This document shows, piece after piece, positions 1 through 7,913 of a stretch of 64,000 nt of DNA (positions within the stretch are counted from its first letter, which is position 1; every line of letters begins with the position of its first letter). Source of the DNA: Jatrophihabitans_A sp035248685 (GTDB lineage Bacteria > Actinomycetota > Actinomycetes > Mycobacteriales > Jatrophihabitantaceae); contig DATFHF010000014.1 of the NCBI GenBank assembly GCA_035248685.1, forward strand, positions 1 to 64,000, in the 5' to 3' direction. The position numbers were made by a program, and so were the translations under genes. The notes below the pieces were generated by a model. The model did no database searches, had not been told where the DNA came from, and was given only the letters and a program-made list of their open reading frames with translations.

Positions 1-1050
1 GTCACCGAAGCAGGCGCACATCGCCATCAGCCGGCCGACGTAGCCGTGGTGGTCAGCGCCCAGCATGATCACGACGCGGTCGAAGCCACGTTCCCGCTTG
101 TCCAGGTAGTAGGCCAGGTCGGCGGCTATGTAGGCCGGCTCGCCGTCGCTCTTGATAACCACCCGGTCCTTGTCGTCCCCGAAGTCGGTGGTGCGCAGCC
201 AGACCGCGCCGTCCACTTCGAAGATCCGGCCCTGTTCCCGCAGCCGGGCAATGGCCCGGTTGACCGCGCCGGAGGTGTGCAGCGAGTTCTCGTGGAAGTA
301 GACGTCGAAGTCCACCCCGAACGAATGCATGCTGGCCTTGATCTCGGCGAACATCAGCTCGACGCCGCGGGCCCGGAACGCCTCCTGTGCCTGCTCGCGG
401 GGCAGGCTGGTGATGTCGGGTTGCTCGGCCACGATCATGGCCGCGGTCTCGGCGATGTAGGGGCCGGCGTAGCCGTCCTCGGGGGCGGGTTCGCCCAGTG
501 CGGCGGCCAGCAGCGACCGGGCGAACCGGTCGATCTGCACGCCGTGGTCGTTGAAGTAGTACTCCCGGCTGACCTCGGCCCCGTTCGCGGTGAGGATTCG
601 GGCCAGCGAGTCGCCGACCGCCGCCCAGCGCACGCCGCCGATGTGCACCGGGCCGGTGGGGTTGGCCGAGACGAACTCTAGGTTGATCCGGATGCCGGCC
701 AGCGCGTCGCCGTGCCCGTAGCTGGGGCCGGCTTCGACGATGGTGCGGGCCAGTTCGCCCAGCGAGCCGGCTTCCAGGGTGATGTTCAGAAAGCCCGGTC
801 CTGCGACGTCAACCGTGGCGATGCCGGGCTGGTCGCAGAGCTGTTTGGCGATGGCGTCGGCGATTTCGCGGGGCGGCTTGCCGGCTGCGGAGGCCAGCCG
901 CAGCGCCAGGTTGGTCGCATAGTCACCGTGTGCGCGGTTCTTGGGACGCTCGACGACGATCTCGGCCGGGATGTCGGCGGTGAAGGCGCCGGTGTCGACG
1001 GCCCGCGCCACGGCAGCGCGGAGGGCGGAGCTGAGTTCGTCGGGGGTCAC
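1..1050 (-). CDS. argS: Arginyl-tRNA synthetase, 5' part (runs off the window)
   Basis: Charges tRNA-Arg with arginine in the cytosol. About 350 codons are visible; the 3' end lies beyond base 1. Reading back from the edge gives GADHHGYVGRL, a conserved class I ArgRS segment. The GTG start at 1050 gives VTPDELSSALRAA and is in the same frame (990 bases, 330 codons, from that segment). No ATG suits the N-terminus better. The gene is divergent from the DUF3105 gene at 1313. Family assignment is firm; the exact start is likely but not proven. Confidence 0.93.
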   Translation of the reverse strand, partial: MTPDELSSALRAAVARAVDTGAFTADIPAEIVVERPKNRAHGDYATNLALRLASAAGKPPREIADAIAKQLCDQPGIATVDVAGPGFLNITLEAGSLGELARTIVEAGPSYGHGDALAGIRINLEFVSANPTGPVHIGGVRWAAVGDSLARILTANGAEVSREYYFNDHGVQIDRFARSLLAAALGEPAPEDGYAGPYIAETAAMIVAEQPDITSLPREQAQEAFRARGVELMFAEIKASMHSFGVDFDVYFHENSLHTSGAVNRAIARLREQGRIFEVDGAVWLRTTDFGDDKDRVVIKSDGEPAYIAADLAYYLDKRERGFDRVVIMLGADHHGYVGRLMAMCACFGD

Positions 1051-1312
1051 CGGGTCAATGCTAGTGGTGGGGGTCGAGCCGATTCTTCGGGCCGACGAGC
1101 TGCCGGTGGGGCTGCCGCGTCGAGGTCGTCGGTCGATGTGTCCCCGGTTTTGTGGGTCATGGCGCGCAAAACTGGGGACACATCGGCATCCAGCCCGCCG
1201 CGATTCTGCCGCCGGGTCGCCGGCGGCGCCTGACAACGACAATCCACAGATTGAGGACTTAGACTCAACCGGACACAGGCTGTGCACGCCGCACGCGGAT
1301 GAAAGCGACTCG

Positions 1313-2179
1313 ATGAGCAAACCGAACAGGCCCGCCGGGGGCAAAAATCGCCGTCCGGTACCCGTCTCGAAATCGGCGACCGGCAAGCCGGCTACCGCTG
1401 CCCGTTCCGCCGATTCCGCCGCCACCGGCTCGACAGCTGCAACGCCCGGTCCGGCGACTTCCGCTCCGGCCAACGCAGCTGCCCGGACGACGACGGCGAA
1501 CCGGGCCGGCGGTGTACCGGGCCGGACCGGCAAGCCGGTACCCAACCGGGCGCAGTCGAAGAAGATCGTCAACAAGCGGCAGACGCCCTGGGGCCTGATC
1601 ATCACGACGGTGGTCATCGTGGCGCTGGCGGTCGGCGTGATCTTCTACGCGGTCAATTCCGGCAAGAAGAAGTCCACCGCCAACGATCCCAACAAGATCC
1701 CCGGCATCGTCCACAAGACCTTCTCCAGCGGCAACCACGAGAACGGCGTGATCAAGTACGCCGACTCGCCGCCGTTCGGCGGGCCGCACGCACCGGTCTG
1801 GGCCGACTGCACCGGCACCGTCTACCCGGAGCAGATCGCCAGCGAGAACGCGGTGCACGACCTGGAACACGGGGCCGTCTGGATCACCTACAAACCGGGG
1901 CTGGCTGCCAGCCAGGTGGACGTGCTGACCCAGTTGGTGTCCGGGCAGCAGTACATGCTGCTGACTCCGTACGCCGGGCTGAAGACGAACATCTCGCTGC
2001 AGGCCTGGGGCTACCAGCTGTTCCTCGACTCGGCAACCGACCCGCGGATCAAGCAGTTCATCACCGACCTGCGGTTGAGCCAGACGAACACCCCGGAGCT
2101 CGGCGCCAGCTGCACCCAACCGGCATTCAAGAGCAAGCCAAGCACGCCCGGTCACCCGATCGATTCCTTACCGTCGTGA
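1313..2179 (+). CDS. DUF3105 family membrane-anchored protein
   Basis: Predicted 288-residue protein of unknown function. Residues 1-90 are a basic Pro/Ala/Thr-rich cytoplasmic stretch. One membrane helix (about 93-114, GLIITTVVIVALAVGVIF) follows, then an extracytoplasmic DUF3105 domain with HDLEHGAVWITY and late C-terminal features. The open frame extends upstream into argS, but the ATG at 1313 gives a natural hydrophilic start and clears the divergent argS start. The stop is 7 bases before the DUF305 gene, so the two are probably co-transcribed; DUF3105 and DUF305 genes are often neighbours in actinobacteria. Function unknown, possibly linked to metal handling at the cell surface. Confidence 0.85.
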   Translation: MSKPNRPAGGKNRRPVPVSKSATGKPATAARSADSAATGSTAATPGPATSAPANAAARTTTANRAGGVPGRTGKPVPNRAQSKKIVNKRQTPWGLIITTVVIVALAVGVIFYAVNSGKKKSTANDPNKIPGIVHKTFSSGNHENGVIKYADSPPFGGPHAPVWADCTGTVYPEQIASENAVHDLEHGAVWITYKPGLAASQVDVLTQLVSGQQYMLLTPYAGLKTNISLQAWGYQLFLDSATDPRIKQFITDLRLSQTNTPELGASCTQPAFKSKPSTPGHPIDSLPS

Positions 2180-2186
2180 GGTAGCG

Positions 2187-2885
2187 ATGACCCTGACGCC
2201 CGAGCGCGAGGCCGACTACGTTCCAGCGCCCGCTGAGGTTGAGGACCACTCGGTCCGGACGGTGCTGCTCGCGGTCATCGCGATCGCGGCGCTGACGCTG
2301 GCCGCCACCGCCGGCTATCTGTGGGGGCATCACAACGCGGCCGCTCAGACGCCCGGGACGAACTCGGTCGACGCCGGCTTCGCCTGGGACATGTCGACCC
2401 ATCACCTGCAAGCGGTCACCATGGCCGGCTACACCCGCGATCACACCACCGATGGCGTGATCCGGACGCTGGCCTTCGACATCGAAACCAGCCAGTTCAA
2501 CCAGGTCGGCCAGATGCAGGGTTGGCTGGACACCTGGGGCCTGCCGCCGCAGAACCCGAACCCGCCCATGACTTGGATGGCGGGCATGACCGGGATGGAC
2601 ATGACGCTCGGCCCGGACAACCTGATGCCGGGCATGGCCACCCAGGCCCAGGTCAACAAGCTGGAGACGCTGACCGGCAAGGCGCTGGACATCGACTTCC
2701 TACAACTGATGATCCACCACCACCAGGGCGGCATACCGATGGCCCAGTGGGCGGCCAGCCATGCGCAGACTGCCTACGTCCGCAATGCGGCGCAGAAGAT
2801 GGTCACCGGCCAGAGTGCTGAGATCGTGCTGATGGAGCAGTTGCTGCGCGAGCGCGGCGCCAGCCCGCTGCCGCCGCCGGCGTAG
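2187..2885 (+). CDS. DUF305 family protein, membrane anchored
   Basis: Predicted 232-residue protein with a membrane helix at about 25-46, then a four-helix DUF305 domain. Histidine/methionine-rich motifs are visible: WDMSTHHLQAVTMA near the start, MTGMDMTLG in the middle and LMIHHHQGGIPMA near the end. Such His/Met clusters are typical of DUF305 proteins, some of which bind copper; metal binding here is inference. It follows the DUF3105 gene by 7 bases and probably shares its transcript. The tRNA-Arg gene starts 64 bases downstream. Confidence 0.88.
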   Translation: MTLTPEREADYVPAPAEVEDHSVRTVLLAVIAIAALTLAATAGYLWGHHNAAAQTPGTNSVDAGFAWDMSTHHLQAVTMAGYTRDHTTDGVIRTLAFDIETSQFNQVGQMQGWLDTWGLPPQNPNPPMTWMAGMTGMDMTLGPDNLMPGMATQAQVNKLETLTGKALDIDFLQLMIHHHQGGIPMAQWAASHAQTAYVRNAAQKMVTGQSAEIVLMEQLLRERGASPLPPPA

Positions 2886-2948
2886 CCGCTGGTAGCATTC
2901 GGCACGGCCTGCCGGCGGTTGTTTGGCCTCGGCGGCCGGGTCGTTACG

Positions 2949-3020
2949 GCCCCCGTAGCTCAGGGGATAGAGCGCTACCCTCCGGAGGTAGAAGCGCAGG
3001 TTCGAATCCTGCCGGGGGCA
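2949..3020 (+). tRNA. tRNA-Arg (anticodon CCG)
   Basis: A 72-base cloverleaf. The acceptor arm GCCCCCG pairs with CGGGGGC and is followed by discriminator A. The D arm contains GCTCAGGGGATAGAGC. The anticodon stem CTACC/GGTAG holds loop CTCCGGA with anticodon CCG, and the T arm carries GGTTCGAATCC. CCA is not encoded. The 3' end faces the TIR-domain gene, a usual arrangement for islands integrated at tRNA genes, although no integrase is visible. Confidence 0.97.
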
Positions 3021-3073
3021 CAATTGTGTTGTCTCGGGACATCGTGCACACCTGTCTCGGGTCATCGTCGCGG

Positions 3074-4153
3074 TTAGCTCGACCACTTCTTCTTTAGCTT
3101 CTTCAGCTCGACGTCGCATGCTGCCGAGACCTCTGGTGGCACACGTATTTCAAAGGCTTCGCTGATGATGATGTGCTCGCCGGCTGCGATGCGTTGAGGC
3201 AGGTGGTCGAGCTGACGGACCAGGCGATCGATCACCTGGCGGTATTTATCAACTGGGTCATCAACGAACCTTGCCAGGGCTTCGACTAGCGGTTGGGCGT
3301 CACCTGGCACGCTCGCTCCTCGCAGCCGAGCAGCCCAGTCCATCAGTTGGATGTATAGGCCGTTCCACCGGCGCGCCAAATGAGCCATCCGCTCGGCGGC
3401 TTCATCGCCGTCTGGCGCGTTGGTTGCCGCATTCAGCACTTGCGGGTTCATAAAGTTGCTCACCGACTCCACCATCCGGGCGGCATCATCGGTCGCAACT
3501 TTGAAGAACTGCCAAAACGCAGAACGGTCAACTACTTGGCCGGTGCGTTCAGCGTATCGGAACATGTGATCGCGATATTTAGGTTCGGCCAAGGCCAACT
3601 CCTGCAGCAGCTGAGCCGCGAGGTATAGGTACTCCCAACCTGCCGGCTTCATGAGCAGCAACGCTTGGCGTCCGACCTCATCGCGTGGGACGCCGGTGAT
3701 CTCATGCGCTATGGAGGAGGCAGCCCCGCTCAGCTTGGCACAGATTGAGGCCACGATGCCTTCGACGCCGACGCGCCTGGCATCGAGATAGCCCACGGTC
3801 GGCCGAAGGCCGTCGAGCGCTGTGTCGTCTAGTCGGACTGGCAATACGTACGGCTCTACCTGCTCAAGTCCGCGCGCGAGTGCACTGCGTCGTTCGTGAC
3901 GCGGCCACATCTTGGCGGCGTAGTGGCGCGAGATGAAGAGGATCGCGTAGCGGGATTTAAGCCGGTAAATCTGGTCGAAGTATTCGACCAGATCTTGCCC
4001 CCACAACTCCCAGTCGCGGTCCGCGTCATAGAACACCCGATAGCCAGTGGGCTCCAGGCCCGCGACAACAGCTTCAACGAAGGCACGGTCCTCGCCGGCA
4101 AAGGACAGCGCTACATCGAACTCCGGCAAGGTCGGCTCTTGCACTAACGACAT
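3074..4153 (-). CDS. TIR-domain protein (putative NADase / immune effector)
   Basis: Predicted 359 residues. The N-terminal about 150 residues form a TIR_2-like domain: FDVALSFAGEDRAFVEAVV, then YRVFYDADRDWELWGQDL, YAILFISRHYAAKMWP and HERRSAL. Glu87 in HERRS is a candidate catalytic glutamate, as in NAD-cleaving bacterial TIRs. The remaining about 200 residues are helical with no domain I recognise and may be the sensing part. ATG 4153 was preferred to an upstream GTG at 4219. Base composition is clearly lower in GC than in neighbouring genes, and the gene abuts a tRNA, both suggesting transfer. A role in phage defence is inference from the family. Confidence 0.8.
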   Translation of the reverse strand: MSLVQEPTLPEFDVALSFAGEDRAFVEAVVAGLEPTGYRVFYDADRDWELWGQDLVEYFDQIYRLKSRYAILFISRHYAAKMWPRHERRSALARGLEQVEPYVLPVRLDDTALDGLRPTVGYLDARRVGVEGIVASICAKLSGAASSIAHEITGVPRDEVGRQALLLMKPAGWEYLYLAAQLLQELALAEPKYRDHMFRYAERTGQVVDRSAFWQFFKVATDDAARMVESVSNFMNPQVLNAATNAPDGDEAAERMAHLARRWNGLYIQLMDWAARLRGASVPGDAQPLVEALARFVDDPVDKYRQVIDRLVRQLDHLPQRIAAGEHIIISEAFEIRVPPEVSAACDVELKKLKKKWSS

Positions 4154-4747
4154 ACGACCAGCTTCCCAGCTGAGGTGACCTTTGGCGTATCCCACGCCCG
4201 CTGCGGTCGGGAGGGTCACCCGGTGTGTGGAATGCGGCCGCTTTTGGCTACGCCTGGTCTTCGAACTTCAGGAGCTTGGCAGGATTTCGCCTATTGCTCG
4301 TTCGCAAGCCGTTCGGTCGGGGACACACTGTCCACCCGAGCCTAGTTAGGCGAGCCTGGCTGGTGCCCGTTGCCTTCTCGACCGTTCGCTCGAATCCCTA
4401 GTAATTATCGAACAGCGTTCGAATAACAGATCCTGCTGCTGCCGCCGCCTACCACTTAGCTGGACGCATGCAAGGTTCTGGAGGCGGTGCTTATCCTGTT
4501 ATGTGCGGTTCCCGGGTCAGCCCCGACTAGGCCGGAGAATGCCTTTGAGGCCTCCTAACATTGGGGCGGCTGCGTTCAGACCCGGAAGCCGACTATGCAG
4601 GGCCGGCTGGCATCGACAATGACCCGGCGCATGAACACGTCGGGTGTTTGACACAGCTTGATACTTCCAGTCCTAACGATGCTATAAAGTTACCCACTTT
4701 TGATGTGAGTCTCTGTAGCGTGCGCGCACAAAAGCTGGGGGTGCGCC
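4154..4747. other. Intergenic stretch with no recognisable gene
   Basis: About 590 bases between the divergent TIR gene and the secreted-protein gene. It is AT-richer than the surroundings (for example CTAGTAATTATCGAACAGCGTTC is split over 4400-4425) and has only short unsupported reading frames. The part just before 4748 probably contains the promoter of the secreted protein (TATAAAG near 4682), but no clear -35 element is visible. It may be island remnant. Confidence 0.5.
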
Positions 4748-7543
4748 ATGAGAACTGCGCGACGTTCGCACAAACCCAAGCACTTCCGGGTACCGACACG
4801 GGGCCTGGCGATCCTGGTCGTTGGCGCGCTGGTCGCGGGGATGACCGGCGGAGCCGAGAGTGCGAGCGGCAGCATTTCGCAGGGTGCGCAGGCACCCTTG
4901 CCGACCTGGCGAAGCTTCTACGACTGGGCGCATGGCAATGGCTATGTTGGCTGGCACACCGCTTCGTCTGACCCGACCGACTATGGGATCCGGAGCGCCT
5001 ACGGTGGCCAGTACGGCCTGTGGCTGTGGGCGAAGGGCGGCCAGCACATCTACACCCAGACCGACGATGCAGAGTGGACCTACACCGCACCCGGCACCAC
5101 CCGGCTGCTCAACACCACGCTCTCGTTCTCCTACCGGAACAAGCTGCTAGCCCACCACTGCATCGAGGTGGGCTACCGAACGCTCGACGGCGTCAAGACC
5201 GCCGACGAAGACTTCTGCCAGCCGGCTCATCCGCCGGACTCCCAAGACCTGACGAATGTGCACCTCGCCGACCCGAACCCCGGGTCGCCGACGGCGAAGG
5301 TGCTGTTCCTGCGGATCCACGTCGACTGCGGCGGCGCGGCCACCTGCTCGAAGACCATTCCTACCCAGGATCCGCTGACTAACGGCAACTACGTCCGCTT
5401 CCTGAGCGTCGACTCGACATTGGTCGACGACGATCTGCCGGTCGCGAATCCGTCCGGCCCGCTGTATGACCTGCACGACCACTTCATCGACGGCTCGCAG
5501 AGCTACGGCGTCACCCTGGACGCAACGGACGCTGGCTCCGGGATCGCAAGCTCATCGTTCACCCACGCCTCGACCTATCCGCCGCAAACCGATCCGACGG
5601 TGACGCAGAACGCGCCGTGCGACCCGACCCACAACACGCCGGTTCTCGATGCGCGGATCTGCCCGCCGGAGTTCAGTTGGCAGACCACTGCGGATACCAG
5701 AGCCTTCCCGGAAGGGCCGACCACCTTCACCGAGAACGCCACCGACGTGGGGGGCAACGTCGGCTCCGCCTCCTGGACGATCTACATCGACCGCACACCG
5801 CCGGATTCGGTAGTGCCCAGCGGGTCGCTGTGGGACCTGGCCGGGCAGACCACCGCGGGCTCGACCGAGTTCGTGACCGTCGACGCGCACGATCCCGGCG
5901 CGGATGAGCAGAAGGCATCCGGCATAGCCAGTGTGTGGGTGGAGGAGGTCGGCGTCGGGCTGATCGACTCCTCGGACAACCCCGACTGCACCGACCTCAG
6001 CTGCCCGGACTCCTACTCGGCAACACTGCCGGTCGAACTGGGCGGTTTGAACGAGGGCGATCACACCTTTGTCGTAAAAGCGCAGGACTTCGTTGGGCAT
6101 GTGACCGAAGGCCCAAGCTGGACGGTCACCATCGCCCGCGATCCGAGTGATAACGAGTTAACCGACGACGAGCCGGACGTTGACACCGGCCCGGCCGGAC
6201 CGGACGAGACACCCGACGGCGGCGCGGTTGGCTACGACCCTACGACGGACCCTGACCCGGCTTGCGATGCCTACGTCGACATCGGCATCAGCGACTGGTG
6301 CAGCAATCCGACCCTCCAGGCCATGAACAGCATCAGCCTCGCTACCACCACGCAAGCGACGGCTAGCTACAGCGGCTGCGGCCTCAAGGCGGTCTTCTGG
6401 AGCATCGGCAAGCCACCGCAGTACCTCGCCGAAGCACTCGGGAGATACAACCTCGGCCCAGGTTGTGCCGATTACTACTTCGCGCAAACGCCGACCGGGA
6501 CGGACGAGGAGCGCCAGTTGCCGGTTTGTCTACAGGGCATCCGTAGTAGCTGGCCCGTGAACTTCCACTCCGCTCCAGTTTTCCAATGGACCTCATGGGC
6601 AACCTGGGTTCGGGAGAACTATCCCGGTAATCAGTTCCTCGGCTGGTACAGAGCCGGCCTCACCTTCCGGGACAGGATTGATTCGGGGAACAACTGCCGG
6701 CCCGGCGACAAGTGGTTCCTAAATGAGATGCCCTCCGATTGGCACACGAACGCGACTGAACGTGCGCGTATCCTCGATGCGCTCCGTGGCCTTTATCAAG
6801 GCTCCTCCGACCACCCCATCACTGGTTTCACCGCCGATCCAGTCGAGCCGCAGAACCAGAACAACGACAACGGCGCCCTGTCGACCTACAAGCAACGCCT
6901 ACAGACCGTGTACGCCGAGTCAAACTTCTGGAAGACCCTCGGCAAATACGTCGACGGTTATGCAAAAGAGTCATACGACCGCTGTTTACAAGTGTGCGTC
7001 CCGGGCGACAGCAGATTGACGATTGCCAACCAGGGCGTCATCCCCTACACCTACCACCAGCGAATACTCGCGCAGGTCGCACCGACGACGACGAAATACG
7101 CAGCGGTGAAGGCCACGATGGGGCAGGACTACATGCCGCTGCTGAACGCCCTCTGGAATTCTCCGTTGGATGTCTATGACACCGGAAAGAGGCAGGGGCC
7201 TAATGGAGTCATCTACGGGCTCACCATCAGGCAGATGGCCGGGCTGATCCATGAGCAGATCTATGCCGCACGCCTGGCGGCCAACTCTAGCTGGGGATCG
7301 GCGGGGCGCATCGGCTTCGCCTGGCACGAGACCTTCGGTCATGGGAACGACCTCGCCGAGGCGACGCAACTGGCCGATAACCTCGCGAGAGCCCTCTTCG
7401 ACGCCTATTCGCCTTACGGCGGTCCGGGGTTCGCCTGCCTCGACTACGACGGCGCCGACCCGTATTACTACGGCTGTGCGACGGCAAGCAGAGTGAACGC
7501 AGCGTTCAACTCGACGTGGAACATCTTCAGCAGGTGGCCGTAA
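4748..7543 (+). CDS. Large secreted protein with Ig-like modules, function unknown
   Basis: Predicted 931 residues. The N-terminus has a basic start, a hydrophobic core (LAILVVGALVAGMTGG) and an Ala-rich cleavage region, so it is exported. Residues about 50-220 look beta-rich with several Trp/Tyr and Cys pairs. Residues about 230-470 hold two Ig-like/cadherin-like repeats, seen from phrases such as GSASWTIYIDRTPPDS and GPSWTVTIARDPS. An acidic Asp/Pro/Gly linker (about 470-500) leads to a 430-residue C-terminal domain with paired cysteines, many Trp/Tyr and RIGFAWHETFGHGNDLAE. I do not recognise the C-terminal domain; a carbohydrate-active fold is possible but unsupported. It stands alone between the TIR gene and a broken small gene. 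Confidence 0.75.
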   Translation: MRTARRSHKPKHFRVPTRGLAILVVGALVAGMTGGAESASGSISQGAQAPLPTWRSFYDWAHGNGYVGWHTASSDPTDYGIRSAYGGQYGLWLWAKGGQHIYTQTDDAEWTYTAPGTTRLLNTTLSFSYRNKLLAHHCIEVGYRTLDGVKTADEDFCQPAHPPDSQDLTNVHLADPNPGSPTAKVLFLRIHVDCGGAATCSKTIPTQDPLTNGNYVRFLSVDSTLVDDDLPVANPSGPLYDLHDHFIDGSQSYGVTLDATDAGSGIASSSFTHASTYPPQTDPTVTQNAPCDPTHNTPVLDARICPPEFSWQTTADTRAFPEGPTTFTENATDVGGNVGSASWTIYIDRTPPDSVVPSGSLWDLAGQTTAGSTEFVTVDAHDPGADEQKASGIASVWVEEVGVGLIDSSDNPDCTDLSCPDSYSATLPVELGGLNEGDHTFVVKAQDFVGHVTEGPSWTVTIARDPSDNELTDDEPDVDTGPAGPDETPDGGAVGYDPTTDPDPACDAYVDIGISDWCSNPTLQAMNSISLATTTQATASYSGCGLKAVFWSIGKPPQYLAEALGRYNLGPGCADYYFAQTPTGTDEERQLPVCLQGIRSSWPVNFHSAPVFQWTSWATWVRENYPGNQFLGWYRAGLTFRDRIDSGNNCRPGDKWFLNEMPSDWHTNATERARILDALRGLYQGSSDHPITGFTADPVEPQNQNNDNGALSTYKQRLQTVYAESNFWKTLGKYVDGYAKESYDRCLQVCVPGDSRLTIANQGVIPYTYHQRILAQVAPTTTKYAAVKATMGQDYMPLLNALWNSPLDVYDTGKRQGPNGVIYGLTIRQMAGLIHEQIYAARLAANSSWGSAGRIGFAWHETFGHGNDLAEATQLADNLARALFDAYSPYGGPGFACLDYDGADPYYYGCATASRVNAAFNSTWNIFSRWP

Positions 7544-7617
7544 CGAATGCGGAGCAGGCTTATCTCAATTCGACGCCGTCGCAACCCCAGCCGCGGCGAC
7601 CCGGCACCATAGACCAC

Positions 7618-7825
7618 ATGATCCGCTCGGGACGGATAGCGAAATATCTCGCAGTGCTCAGCCTGTTGCTGATCGCTGCCGGCATCGCGTACGGGATGGC
7701 GAGCACGACCCCACTACGACACCAACCTGTGCGGTAAGACCAGCAGCCATCCTCCCTTTGCCACTTTGCCGCACGATCCCTGCTCCGGCCTGGCAACCCA
7801 TTGCGGACCGCCGTGGAGCTACTAA
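7618..7825 (+). pseudogene. Small membrane-anchored peptide gene, apparently frameshifted
   Basis: ATG at 7618 opens a short frame with one hydrophobic helix (YLAVLSLLLIAAGIAYGMA), stopping at 7735-7737. The +1 frame continues sensibly from about 7709 with HYDTNLCGKTSS, LPHDPCSGL and THCGPPWSY, ending TAA at 7823-7825. Joined near the run of C at 7709-7712, the two parts give about 68 residues with an N-terminal anchor and three extracytoplasmic cysteines. Either a single-base indel has broken a small gene or the sequence has an error there. No family is recognised. Confidence 0.4.
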
Positions 7826-7913
7826 TCGGCCCCGGCTTCCTAGGCCTGGTTATGCCGGCGCGCTGGCGCTCATGACCTCGTCGAATTTGGGGCTAGCTCG
7901 GCAAAACCGGTAG

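Noticed and set aside
1330..1345. GCCGGGGGCA inside the DUF3105 gene as an attachment-site copy of the tRNA-Arg 3' end
   Set aside because: Only about 10 bases match, within a conserved coding frame; no integrase or second boundary was found.
1265..2155. Long minus-strand open frame antisense to the DUF3105 gene
   Set aside because: It is a codon-bias shadow of a high-GC gene with a low-complexity His/Arg/Val-rich translation.
7510..7543. The secreted protein ends RWP-stop with TGGCCGTAA, like the end of the micro-ORFs
   Set aside because: It has no MRN start, no GGAGGTGA and sits at the end of a long frame; three shared codons are not enough.
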